From the NCBI RefSeq assembly GCF_949628265.1, contig NC_088786.1, positions 41,003,681 to 41,067,680 on the forward strand: 64,000 bases of DNA. Direction: 5' to 3'. Position 1 is the stretch's first letter; every line of letters starts with the position of its first letter. Under the pieces are notes generated by a model. The model ran no database searches and was not told where the DNA came from. It was given only the letters and a program-made list of their open reading frames with translations. Positions 22,087 through 34,089 of the stretch are shown one piece after another. Position numbers and translations under genes: made by a program. Origin of the DNA: Cloeon dipterum (taxonomy: Eukaryota > Arthropoda > Insecta > Ephemeroptera > Baetidae).

Positions 22087-22446
22087 AAAATATGAAATAA
22101 TAATATTGTACTTACCCGATAATGTGGACTTTGGCCGCGGGTCAGCCGTGGTCCACGGAGGCCGTCAAGTGGTCGCTGGCCCCTCAGTCATCAAGCGCGG
22201 CCTCAGACCGGCTCCGCGCACGTCCTCCTCCCGTCACTGCCAGTTAGAGACTGATCGTGATCGTAGGAGAGTAGGAGAAGCGAAGCAGCAGACAGACATC
22301 AAAAGAGGGGAAGGAGTGGGGCAATGATCGCTTGTTAGCTCCCCTCTCCTTCCCCTCTTTGGCTGACTCTGGCTGCTTCTCCTTAAATGCCACGCATGCT
22401 GTGCACTTGTTCCGTCTGGCTCCGCCTCCTTCTTCACACGCGCAAC
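22087..22446 (-). repeat. GC-rich unit with splice donor and hairpin, copy 1
   Basis: Read on the minus strand, the unit has a promoter-like GC-rich region, a hairpin made of GAGGGGAAGGAGTGGGG and its near complement (22306-22362), and a GC-rich exon ending CCACATTATCGG before GTAAGT. Three relatives lie at 34090-34465, 34843-35200 and 35493-35850. The putative exon has stops in the frame that is open in the other copies, so coding is doubtful here. Confidence 0.6.
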
Positions 22447-22747
22447 ATTAAAAATTGAGCGTCTTGTATCCAGCCAGCAGTAGATCGTAGAAGGTATCAA
22501 GCGGTGTTTTTTTTTACCTCCTTTTGCTGCATGCGTACCTGATACAAAAGCACGATTTTAACGGTAGATTCTGATGCTTCCTATTATATATTCAGCAAAA
22601 ACAGCTGGTACCTAAAAATCCACTTTCAATTTCGGAAATAAATTTCCAGCGTGTTTTCCACGATCCAGTCCCTCAGAACTCGAAATAAAGATTTGCAAAA
22701 TTTCGAAAAACACGAAATATATTCAATTTTTCACGCGAATACCTGAG

Positions 22748-22971
22748 CTGGACGCCCTGACGAAGAACACGCCCTCGGTGCGGCTGCCCCCTGAGGCCAC
22801 CGAGGCAGACCTCGGCAAGACCCTCAACCGCACCAGGTCGAAGAGAAATTATATTTGGACAACGAGGAATTTGTTTTAATGAAATCGTCGCTTTTATTTT
22901 TATTCAGGAGTGAGCCTCCTGTGGAGGAAGACCCGCAGTATGTTCTCAAGACTGAACCAAAGCTCTGCAAG
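22748..22971 (+). CDS. Orphan exon pair of unknown gene
   Basis: Two plus-strand exons, 22748-22836 and 22908-22971, join in phase (CACCAG/GT donor, TTCAG acceptor, phase 2) and read NTPSVRLPPEATEADLGKTL followed after the splice by SEPPVEEDPQYVLKTE. The composition is clearly protein-like and the second exon ends in another donor (AAG/GTGAAA). No start or stop exon is visible on either side. It could be a captured gene fragment or the middle of a gene interrupted by the repeat region. I do not recognise the family. Confidence 0.4.
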
Positions 22972-22974
22972 GTG

Positions 22975-23840
22975 AAATTAATTATTTAATTTTATGAATT
23001 TCTCAAACAAAAGACAACAATAATACGAAATAACCTATGAAATTACGTGTTAATTATTTTATTAACTTTGAGCACGCTCGCAAGTGAGGTACGGTATTTC
23101 CATATCCATTTAATATTCCACCCCTCCACCCAATATTCAACATGGTGCGATTTCGATTCATCTCCCAGGTAAGAAGGGTAACCAAAGTACCTCCTTGGGG
23201 CGGAACACGGCAACGCAACCTTGAGAAAAAATGGCAACGCTGGGCATAAGGCAAGCATTGTACAGTGTTTCAATGTCGCGCTAAAAAACGGTGCCGTGAT
23301 CCGCCCCCTTGTATCGCGTGCCCTCCTGTTTTGAAAAATACTGGGCGACATATCGATACTCCCCTATTCTTTTGCGTGAGTCATCCCTTTGATCAGCGAG
23401 GAACTGCGCTGCCAACTGTGTCACGTGACTGCGTTAAGATGTTAAGAATCACATGAGATTGAAGCGCGCGCTAAAAATATTTCTAGCCTAGCAGCACGCA
23501 CCGAACGCTTTCCACACGGCGCATAAATCTTCGCTCTTTGTTAAAATCTTTAGCTCAGATGGAAGTAATAAATTAATAAGAACGCAATCAGCTTCGAAAT
23601 TTAAATATTTGCAAATCTAAGCAAATAAATGGCAACTTGCATATATTATGTATAATGTTCCGATGTACCGATGGAAGGTTGAGACTCAAAAGGGGGCGAA
23701 TAACGGCAACACAAAACCTTGGGAGAAAATGGAAACACTGGGCAAAGGGCATAGGGCTAGCATTGAAAAAAAAGCAATTTTTATTGTCATTTTTTTTTAT
23801 TGAATAAGACAAGAACCATATACAAAGAACATTGCAAAAT
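22975..23840. other. Intergenic with a short duplicated block
   Basis: The segment near 23200-23265 (GGCAACGCAACCTTGAGAAA, GGCATAAGGCAAGCATTG) is repeated in diverged form near 23698-23765. No gene is seen. Confidence 0.4.
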
Positions 23841-26800
23841 GGAAAAAAATAAAAATAAAATCGGAAAAGGCAAATTCCCGCTGCTGGAAAGTTACTTGGA
23901 AATAAATTTAAAGAAAATTAAAAAAAAACCAGCAATAAGTTCCCACTACTGGAAAGTTACTAGGAAATGAATTTAGGGAAAATTAAAAAAACAGCAGGGT
24001 CTTTCAAGCGTACGCCACAGGCGCAGGCGAATTACCGCCGCTGGAAAGTTACTTGGAAATGAATTTAGGGGAAATTAAAAAAACAGCAGGGTCTTTCAAG
24101 CATACGCCACAGGCGCAGGCGAATTACCGCCGCTGGAAAGTTACTTGTGAATTTAGGGAAAATTAAAAAAAAAGCAATAAGTACCCATTACTGGAAAGTT
24201 ACTAGGAAATGAATTTAGGGAAAATTAAAAAAACAGCAGGGTCTTTCAAGCATACGCCACAGGCGCAGGCGAATTACCGCCGCTGGAAAGTTACTTGGAA
24301 ATGAATTTAGGGAAAATTAAAAAAGCAATAAGTACCCATTACTGGAAAGTTACTTGGAAATGAATTTAGGGAAAATTAAAAAAAGCAATAAGTACCCATT
24401 ACTGGAAAGTTACTAGGAAATGAATTTAGGGAAAATTAAAAAAACAGCAGGGTCTTTCAAGCGTACGCCACAGGCGCAGGCGAATTACCGCCGCTGGAAA
24501 GTTACTTGGAAATGAATTTAGGGAAAATTAAAAAAACAGCAGGGTCTTTCAAGCATACGCCACACGCGCAGGCGAATTACCGCCGCTGGAAAGTTACTTG
24601 TGAATTTAGGGAAAATTAAAAAAAGCAATAAGTACCCATTACTGGAAAGTTACTAGGAAATGAATTTAGGGAAAATTAAAAAAAAGCAATAAGTACCCAT
24701 TACTGGAAAGTTACTAGGAAATGAATTTAGGGAAAATTAAAAAAACAGCAGGGTCTTTCAAGCGTACGCCACAGGCGCAGGCGAATTACCGAAGCTGGAA
24801 AGTTACTTGGAAATGAATTTAGGGAAAATTAAAAAAAGCAATAAATACCCATTACTGGAAAGTTACTAGGAAATGAATTTAGGGAAAATTAAAAAAACAG
24901 CAGGGTCTTTCAAGCATACGCCACAGGCGCAGGCGAATTACCGCCGCTGGAAAGTTACTTGGAAATGAATTTAGGGAAAATTAAAAAAAAAGCAATAAGT
25001 ACCCATTACTGGAAAGTTACTTGGAAATGAATTTAGGGAAAATTAAAAAAAAGCAATAAATACCCATTACTGGAAAGTTACTAGGAAATGAATTTAGGGA
25101 AAATTAAAAAAACAGCAGGGTCTTTCAAGCATACGCCACAGGCGCAGGCGAATTACCGCCGCTGGAAAGTTACTTGGAAATGAATTTAGGGAAAATTAAA
25201 AAAACAGCAGGGTCTTTCAAGCATACGCCACAGGCGCAGGCGAATTACCGCCGCTGGAAAGTTACTTGGAAATGAATTTAGGGAAAATTAAAAAAAAGCA
25301 ATAAGTACCCATTACTGGAAAGTTACTTGGAAATGAATTTAGGGAAAATTAAAAAAAAGCAATAAGTACCCATTACTGGAAAGTTACTAGGAAATGAATT
25401 TAGGGAAAATTAAAAAAACAGCAGGGTCTTTCAAGCGTACGCCACAGGCGCAGGCGAATTACCGCCGCTGGAAAGTTACTTGGAAATGAATTTAGGGAAA
25501 ATTAAAAAAAGCAATAAGTACCCATTACTGGAAAGTTACTTGGAAATGAATTTAGGGAAAATTAAAAAAAGCAATAAATACCCATTACTGGAAAGTTACT
25601 AGGAAATGAATTTAGGGAAAATTAAAAAAACAGCAGGGTCTTTCAAGCATACGCCACAGGCGCAGGCGAATTACCGCCGCTGGAAAGTTACTTGGAAATG
25701 AATTTAGGGAAAATTAAAAAAACAGCAGGGTCTTTCAAGCATACGCCACAGGCGCAGGCGAATTACCGCCGCTGGAAAGTTACTTGTGAATTTAGGGAAA
25801 ATTAAAAAAAGCAATAAGTACCCATTACTGGAAAGTTACTAGGAAATGAATTTAGGGAAAATTAAAAAAACAGCAGGGTCTTTCAAGCATACGCCACAGG
25901 CGCAGGCGAATTACCGCCGCTGGAAAGTTACTTGGAAATGAATTTAGGGAAAATTAAAAAAAGCAATAAGTACCCATTACTGGAAAGTTACTAGGAAATG
26001 AATTTAGGGAAAATTAAAAAAACAGCAGGGTCTTTCAAGCGTACGCCACAGGCGCAGGCGAATTACCGCCGCTGGAAAGTTACTTGGAAATGAATTTAGG
26101 GAAAATTAAAAAAAGCAATAAGTACCCATTACTGGAAAGTTACTAGGAAATGAATTTAGGGAAAATTAAAAAAACAGCAGGGTCTTTCAAGCATACGCCA
26201 CAGGCGCAGGCGAATTACCGCCGCTGGAAAGTTACTTGGAAATGAATTTAGGGAAAATTAAAAAAAGCAATAAGTACCCATTACTGGAAAGTTACTAGGA
26301 AATGAATTTAGGGAAAATTAAAAAAACAGCAGGGTCTTTCAAGCATACGCCACAGGCGCAGGCGAATTACCGCCGCTGGAAAGTTACTTGGAAATGAATT
26401 TAGGGAAAATTAAAAAAAGCAATAAGTACCCATTACTGGAAAGTTACTAGGAAATGAATTTAGGGAAAATTAAAAAAACAGCAGGGTCTTTCAAGCGTAC
26501 GCCACAGGCGCAGGCGAATTACCGCCGCTGGAAAGTTACTTGGAAATGAATTTAGGGAAAATTAAAAAAAGCAATAAGTACCCATTACTGGAAAGTTACT
26601 AGGAAATGAATTTAGGGAAAATTAAAAAAACAGCAGGGTCTTTCAAGCATACGCCACAGGCGCAGGCGAATTACCGCCGCTGGAAAGTTACTTGGAAATG
26701 AATTTAGGGAAAATTAAAAAAACAGCAGGGTCTTTCAAGCATACGCCACAGGCGCAGGCGAATTACCGCCGCTGGAAAGTTACTTGGAAATGAATTTAGG

Positions 26801-29800
26801 GAAAATTAAAAAAAAGCAATAAGTACCCATTACTGGAAAGTTACTAGGAAATGAATTTAGGGAAAATTAAAAAAACAGCAGGGTCTTTCAAGCGTACGCC
26901 ACAGGCGCAGGCGAATTACCGAAGCTGGAAAGTTACTTGGAAATGAATTTAGGGAAAATTAAAAAAAGCAATAAATACCCATTACTGGAAAGTTACTAGG
27001 AAATGAATTTAGGGAAAATTAAAAAAACAGCAGGGTCTTTCAAGCATACGCCACAGGCGCAGGCGAATTACCGCCGCTGGAAAGTTACTTGGAAATGAAT
27101 TTAGGGAAAATTAAAAAAAAAGCAATAAGTACCCATTACTGGAAAGTTACTTGGAAATGAATTTAGGGAAAATTAAAAAAACAGCAGGGTCTTTCAAGCA
27201 TACGCCACAGGCGCAGGCGAATTACCGCCGCTGGAAAGTTACTTGGAAATGAATTTAGGGAAAATTAAAAAAAAGCAATAAGTACCCATTACTGGAAAGT
27301 TACTTGGAAATGAATTTAGGGAAAATTAAAAAAAAGCAATAAGTACCCATTACTGGAAAGTTACTAGGAAATGAATTTAGGGAAAATTAAAAAAACAGCA
27401 GGGTCTTTCAAGCGTACGCCACAGGCGCAGGCGAATTACCGCCGCTGGAAAGTTACTTGGAAATGAATTTAGGGAAAATTAAAAAAAGCAATAAGTACCC
27501 ATTACTGGAAAGTTACTAGGAAATGAATTTAGGGAAAATTAAAAAAACAGCAGGGTCTTTCAAGCGTACGCCACAGGCGCAGGCGAATTACCGCCGCTGG
27601 AAAGTTACTTGGAAATGAATTTAGGGAAAATTAAAAAAAGCAATAAGTACCCATTACTGGAAAGTTACTAGGAAATGAATTTAGGGAAAATTAAAAAAAA
27701 GCAATAAGTACCCATTACTGGAAAGTTACTAGGAAATGAATTTAGGGAAAATTAAAAAAAAGCAATAAGTACCCATTACTGGAAAGTTACTTGGAAATGA
27801 ATTTAGGGAAAATTAAAAAAAAGCAATAAGTACCCATTACTGGAAAGTTACTAGGAAATGAATTTAGGGAAAATTAAAAAAACAGCAGGGTCTTTCAAGC
27901 ATACGCCACAGGCGCAGGCGAATTACCGCCGCTGGAAAGTTACTTGGAAATGAATTTAGGGAAAATTAAAAAAAGCAATAAGTACCCATTACTGGAAAGT
28001 TACTAGGAAATGAATTTAGGGAAAATTAAAAAAACAGCAGGGTCTTTCAAGCGTACGCCACAGGCGCAGGCGAATTACCGCCGCTGGAAAGTTACTTGGA
28101 AATGAATTTAGGGAAAATTAAAAAAAGCAATAAGTACCCATTACTGGAAAGTTACTAGGAAATGAATTTAGGGAAAATTAAAAAAACAGCAGGGTCTTTC
28201 AAGCATACGCCACAGGCGCAGGCGAATTACCGCCGCTGGAAAGTTACTTGGAAATGAATTTAGGGAAAATTAAAAAAAGCAATAAGTACCCATTACTGGA
28301 AAGTTACTAGGAAATGAATTTAGGGAAAATTAAAAAAACAGCAGGGTCTTTCAAGCATACGCCACAGGCGCAGGCGAATTACCGCCGCTGGAAAGTTACT
28401 TGGAAATGAATTTAGGGAAAATTAAAAAAAAGCAATAAGTACCCATTACTGGAAAGTTACTTGGAAATGAATTTAGGGAAAATTAAAAAAAAGCAATAAG
28501 TACCCATTACTGGAAAGTTACTAGGAAATGAATTTAGGGAAAATTAAAAAAACAGCAGGGTCTTTCAAGCATACGCCACAGGCGCAGGCGAATTACCGCC
28601 GCTGGAAAGTTACTTGGAAATGAATTTAGGGAAAATTAAAAAAACAGCAGGGTCTTTCAAGCATACGCCACAGGCGCAGGCGAATTACCGCCGCTGGAAA
28701 GTTACTTGGAAATGAATTTAGGGAAAATTAAAAAAAGCAATAAATACCCATTACTGGAAAGTTACTAGGAAATGAATTTAGGGAAAATTAAAAAAAAGCA
28801 ATAAGTACCCATTACTGGAAAGTTACTAGGAAATGAATTTAGGGAAAATTAAAAAAACAGCAGGGTCTTTCAAGCGTACGCCACAGGCGCAGGCGAATTA
28901 CCGCCGCTGGAAAGTTACTTGGAAATGAATTTAGGGAAAATTAAAAAAAGCAATAAGTACCCATTACTGGAAAGTTACTTGGAAATGAATTTAGGGAAAA
29001 TTAAAAAAAAGCAATAAGTACCCATTACTGGAAAGTTACTAGGAAATGAATTTAGGGAAAATTAAAAAAACAGCAGGGTCTTTCAAGCGTACGCCACAGG
29101 CGCAGGCGAATTACCGCCGCTGGAAAGTTACTTGGAAATGAATTTAGGGAAAATTAAAAAAAGCAATAAGTACCCATTACTGGAAAGTTACTTGGAAATG
29201 AATTTAGGGAAAATTAAAAAAAGCAATAAATACCCATTACTGGAAAGTTACTAGGAAATGAATTTAGGGAAAATTAAAAAAACAGCAGGGTCTTTCAAGC
29301 GTACGCCACAGGCGCAGGCGAATTACCGCCGCTGGAAAGTTACTTGGAAATGAATTTAGGGAAAATTAAAAAAAGCAATAAGTACCCATTACTGGAAAGT
29401 TACTTGGAAATGAATTTAGGGAAAATTAAAAAAAGCAATAAATACCCATTACTGGAAAGTTACTAGGAAATGAATTTAGGGAAAATTAAAAAAACAGCAG
29501 GGTCTTTCAAGCATACGCCACAGGCGCAGGCGAATTACCGCCGCTGGAAAGTTACTTGGAAATGAATTTAGGGAAAATTAAAAAAACAGCAGGGTCTTTC
29601 AAGCATACGCCACAGGCGCAGGCGAATTACCGCCGCTGGAAAGTTACTTGGAAATGAATTTAGGGAAAATTAAAAAAAGCAATAAATACCCATTACTGGA
29701 AAGTTACTAGGAAATGAATTTAGGGAAAATTAAAAAAACAGCAGGGTCTTTCAAGCATACGCCACAGGCGCAGGCGAATTACCGCCGCTGGAAAGTTACT

Positions 29801-32800
29801 AGGAAATGAATTTAGGGAAAATTAAAAAAAAGCAATAAGTACCCATTACTGGAAAGTTACTTGGAAATGAATTTAGGGAAAATTAAAAAAAAGCAATAAG
29901 TACCCATTACTGGAAAGTTACTAGGAAATGAATTTAGGGAAAATTAAAAAAACAGCAGGGTCTTTCAAGCGTACGCCACAGGCGCAGGCGAATTACCGCC
30001 GCTGGAAAGTTACTTGGAAATGAATTTAGGGAAAATTAAAAAAAGCAATAAGTACCCATTACTGGAAAGTTACTTGGAAATGAATTTAGGGAAAATTAAA
30101 AAAAGCAATAAATACCCATTACTGGAAAGTTACTAGGAAATGAATTTAGGGAAAATTAAAAAAACAGCAGGGTCTTTCAAGCATACGCCACAGGCGCAGG
30201 CGAATTACCGCCGCTGGAAAGTTACTTGGAAATGAATTTAGGGAAAATTAAAAAAAAGCAATAAGTACCCATTACTGGAAAGTTACTTGGAAATGAATTT
30301 AGGGAAAATTAAAAAAAAGCAATAAGTACCCATTACTGGAAAGTTACTAGGAAATGAATTTAGGGAAAATTAAAAAAACAGCAGGGTCTTTCAAGCGTAC
30401 GCCACAGGCGCAGGCGAATTACCGCCGCTGGAAAGTTACTTGGAAATGAATTTAGGGAAAATTAAAAAAAGCAATAAGTACCCATTACTGGAAAGTTACT
30501 TGGAAATGAATTTAGGGAAAATTAAAAAAAAGCAATAAGTACCCATTACTGGAAAGTTACTAGGAAATGAATTTAGGGAAAATTAAAAAAACAGCAGGGT
30601 CTTTCAAGCATACGCCACAGGCGCAGGCGAATTACCGCCGCTGGAAAGTTACTTGGAAATGAATTTAGGGAAAATTAAAAAAAGCAATAAGTACCCATTA
30701 CTGGAAAGTTACTTGGAAATGAATTTAGGGAAAATTAAAAAAAGCAATAAATACCCATTACTGGAAAGTTACTAGGAAATGAATTTAGGGAAAATTAAAA
30801 AAACAGCAGGGTCTTTCAAGCGTACGCCACAGGCGCAGGCGAATTACCGCCGCTGGAAAGTTACTTGGAAATGAATTTAGGGAAAATTAAAAAAAGCAAT
30901 AAGTACCCATTACTGGAAAGTTACTTGGAAATGAATTTAGGGAAAATTAAAAAAAGCAATAAATACCCATTACTGGAAAGTTACTAGGAAATGAATTTAG
31001 GGAAAATTAAAAAAACAGCAGGGTCTTTCAAGCATACGCCACAGGCGCAGGCGAATTACCGCCGCTGGAAAGTTACTTGGAAATGAATTTAGGGAAAATT
31101 AAAAAAACAGCAGGGTCTTTCAAGCATACGCCACAGGCGCAGGCGAATTACCGCCGCTGGAAAGTTACTTGGAAATGAATTTAGGGAAAATTAAAAAAAG
31201 CAATAAATACCCATTACTGGAAAGTTACTAGGAAATGAATTTAGGGAAAATTAAAAAAACAGCAGGGTCTTTCAAGCATACGCCACAGGCGCAGGCGAAT
31301 TACCGCCGCTGGAAAGTTACTTGGAAATGAATTTAGGGAAAATTAAAAAAAAGCAATAAGTACCCATTACTGGAAAGTTACTTGGAAATGAATTTAGGGA
31401 AAATTAAAAAAAAGCAATAAGTACCCATTACTGGAAAGTTACTAGGAAATGAATTTAGGGAAAATTAAAAAAACAGCAGGGTCTTTCAAGCGTACGCCAC
31501 AGGCGCAGGCGAATTACCGCCGCTGGAAAGTTACTTGGAAATGAATTTAGGGAAAATTAAAAAAAGCAATAAGTACCCATTACTGGAAAGTTACTTGGAA
31601 ATGAATTTAGGGAAAATTAAAAAAAGCAATAAATACCCATTACTGGAAAGTTACTAGGAAATGAATTTAGGGAAAATTAAAAAAACAGCAGGGTCTTTCA
31701 AGCATACGCCACAGGCGCAGGCGAATTACCGCCGCTGGAAAGTTACTTGGAAATGAATTTAGGGAAAATTAAAAAAACAGCAGGGTCTTTCAAGCATACG
31801 CCACAGGCGCAGGCGAATTACCGCCGCTGGAAAGTTACTTGGAAATGAATTTAGGGAAAATTAAAAAAAGCAATAAATACCCATTACTGGAAAGTTACTA
31901 GGAAATGAATTTAGGGAAAATTAAAAAAACAGCAGGGTCTTTCAAGCATACGCCACAGGCGCAGGCGAATTACCGCCGCTGGAAAGTTACTTGGAAATGA
32001 ATTTAGGGAAAATTAAAAAAACAGCAGGGTCTTTCAAGCATACGCCACAGGCGCAGGCGAATTACCGCCGCTGGAAAGTTACTTGGAAATGAATTTAGGG
32101 AAAATTAAAAAAAGCAATAAGTACCCATTACTGGAAAGTTACTAGGAAATGAATTTAGGGAAAATTAAAAAAACAGCAGGGTCTTTCAAGCGTACGCCAC
32201 AGGCGCAGGCGAATTACCGCCGCTGGAAAGTTACTTGTGAATTTAGGGAAAATTAAAAAAAGCAATAAGTACCCATTACTGGAAAGTTACTAGGAAATGA
32301 ATTTAGGGAAAATTAAAAAAACAGCAGGGTCTTTCAAGCATACGCCACAGGCGCAGGCGAATTACCGCCGCTGGAAAGTTACTTGTGAATTTAGGGAAAA
32401 TTAAAAAAAGCAATAAGTACCCATTACTGGAAAGTTACTAGGAAATGAATTTAGGGAAAATTAAAAAAACAGCAGGGTCTTTCAAGCATACGCCACAGGC
32501 GCAGGCGAATTACCGCCGCTGGAAAGTTACTTGGAAATGAATTTAGGGAAAATTAAAAAAAGCAATAAGTACCCATTACTGGAAAGTTACTAGGAAATGA
32601 ATTTAGGGAAAATTAAAAAAACAGCAGGGTCTTTCAAGCGTACGCCACAGGCGCAGGCGAATTACCGCCGCTGGAAAGTTACTTGGAAATGAATTTAGGG
32701 AAAATTAAAAAAAAGCAATAAGTACCCATTACTGGAAAGTTACTTGGAAATGAATTTAGGGAAAATAAAAAAAAAGCAATAAATACCCATTACTGGAAAG

Positions 32801-33590
32801 TTACTAGGAAATGAATTTAGGGAAAATTAAAAAAACAGCAGGGTCTTTCAAGCATACGCCACAGGCGCAGGCGAATTACCGCCGCTGGAAAGTTACTTGG
32901 AAATGAATTTAGGGAAAATTAAAAAAAGCAATAAGTACCCATTACTGGAAAGTTACTAGGAAATGAATTTAGGGAAAATTAAAAAAAGCAATAAGTACCC
33001 ATTACTGGAAAGTTACTTGGAAATGAATTTAGGGAAAATTAAAAAAAAACAGCAGGGTCTTTCAAGCGTACGCCACAGGCGCAGGCGAATTACCGCCGCT
33101 GGAAAGTTACTTGGAAATGAATTTAGGGAAAATTAAAAAAAAGCAATAAGTACCCATTACTGGAAAGTTACTTGGAAATGAATTTAGGGAAAATTAAAAA
33201 AAAGCAATAAGTACCCATTACTGGAAAGTTACTAGGAAATGAATTTAGGGAAAATTAAAAAAAAGCAATAAGTACCCATTACTGGAAAGTTACTAGGAAA
33301 TGAATTTAGGGAAAATTAAAAAAAAGCAATAAGTACCCATTACTGGAAAGTTACTTGGAAATGAATTTAGGGAAAATTAAAAAAAAGCAATAAGTACCCA
33401 TTACTGGAAAGTTACTTGGAAATGAATTTAGGGAAAATTAAAAAAAGCAATAAGTACCCATTACTGGAAAGTTACTAGGAAATGAATTTAGGGAAAATTA
33501 AAAAAACAGCAGGGTCTTTCAAGCGTGCGCCACAGGCGCAGGCGAATTCCCGCTGCTGGAAAGTTACTAGGAAATGAATTTAAAGAAAAT
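23840..33590. repeat. Two-monomer satellite array, 9.7 kb
   Basis: The array is made of two interspersed monomers that share GAATTTAGGGAAAATTAAAA and CTGGAAAGTTACT. The short type is 60-61 bp, with GCAATAAGTACCCATTA between the shared parts. The long type is about 92 bp, with CAGCAGGGTCTTTCAAGC, a GC-rich CGCCACAGGCGCAGGCG core and AATTACCGCC. Monomers follow each other in runs such as long-short, long-short-short and long-long-short. Identity is very high in the middle, with variation mainly in A-run length, one A/G site and rare markers. The edges (23840-24000 and 33540-33590) are more diverged. No long open frame crosses the array. I estimate 120-130 monomers; the true number may differ because such arrays misassemble. 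Confidence 0.95.
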
Positions 33591-33745
33591 TAAAAAAACC
33601 AGCAGAGGTTTACCACCTGTGCAAGAGGCGCAGTCAGGATCCCACTGCTGGTAATTAAATGGAAAGAGGAACAGAAGGGAAAGGTAAAAAGGGAAAATAG
33701 AAAAAGCTGACATTAGAAATTCCCCACCACTTCCAGTGACAAAGC
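33590..33745. repeat. Diverged satellite-like monomer, right flank
   Basis: Continues the array with CAGCAGAGGTTTACCACCTG, a GC-rich GCAAGAGGCGCAG core and CCCACTGCTGGTAATTAAAT, closely resembling the old monomers at 20860-21235. Confidence 0.65.
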
Positions 33746-33884
33746 ATAATGCAAAGAGCAGGAATTTACAATTTACAATCCTATTTTACATTCATTTTTG
33801 AATTACTTTACAGGGTTTATCTTTATTTTTACAATTACATATTTAAAATAACAATTTAAATAAAGATACATAAAGTTTGAAGAA

Positions 33885-33996
33885 GAGCATAATTGGGACT
33901 GGTGGGAGGGATGAAGTTTCCAAACGTAGTATCGTTGGTCGTTTCCAGGAAGCGAGGAACTGGTTGTCCGGACATTAATCGAGGTCGCAAACCTGT
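33885..33996 (-). pseudogene. Cdc20/Fizzy-type WD40 fragment, copy 2
   Basis: This aligns with the exon at 21332-21466. Minus-strand reading starts VCDLD, meets an in-frame stop, continues CPDNQFLAS and then, after a frameshift, GNDQRYYVWKLHPSHQS. The position relative to the satellite-like monomers on one side and the GC-rich unit on the other is the same as for copy 1. Confidence 0.65.
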
Positions 33997-34089
33997 GAAT
34001 CAGAACATCTAGTTCAGAGAATGAGAGGAAAGAAGAGCAAAAATAAAACAGGTTTGAATTAGGCGCGCGAATTACTCTTTGATTTTAAG

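Noticed and set aside
23840..33590. CRISPR array
   Set aside because: Monomers are contiguous, share most of their length and have no unique spacers; the context is eukaryotic with introns.
23840..33590. Telomere-like TTAGGG repeats
   Set aside because: TTTAGGG occurs once per monomer as part of a longer unit, not as a tandem hexamer.
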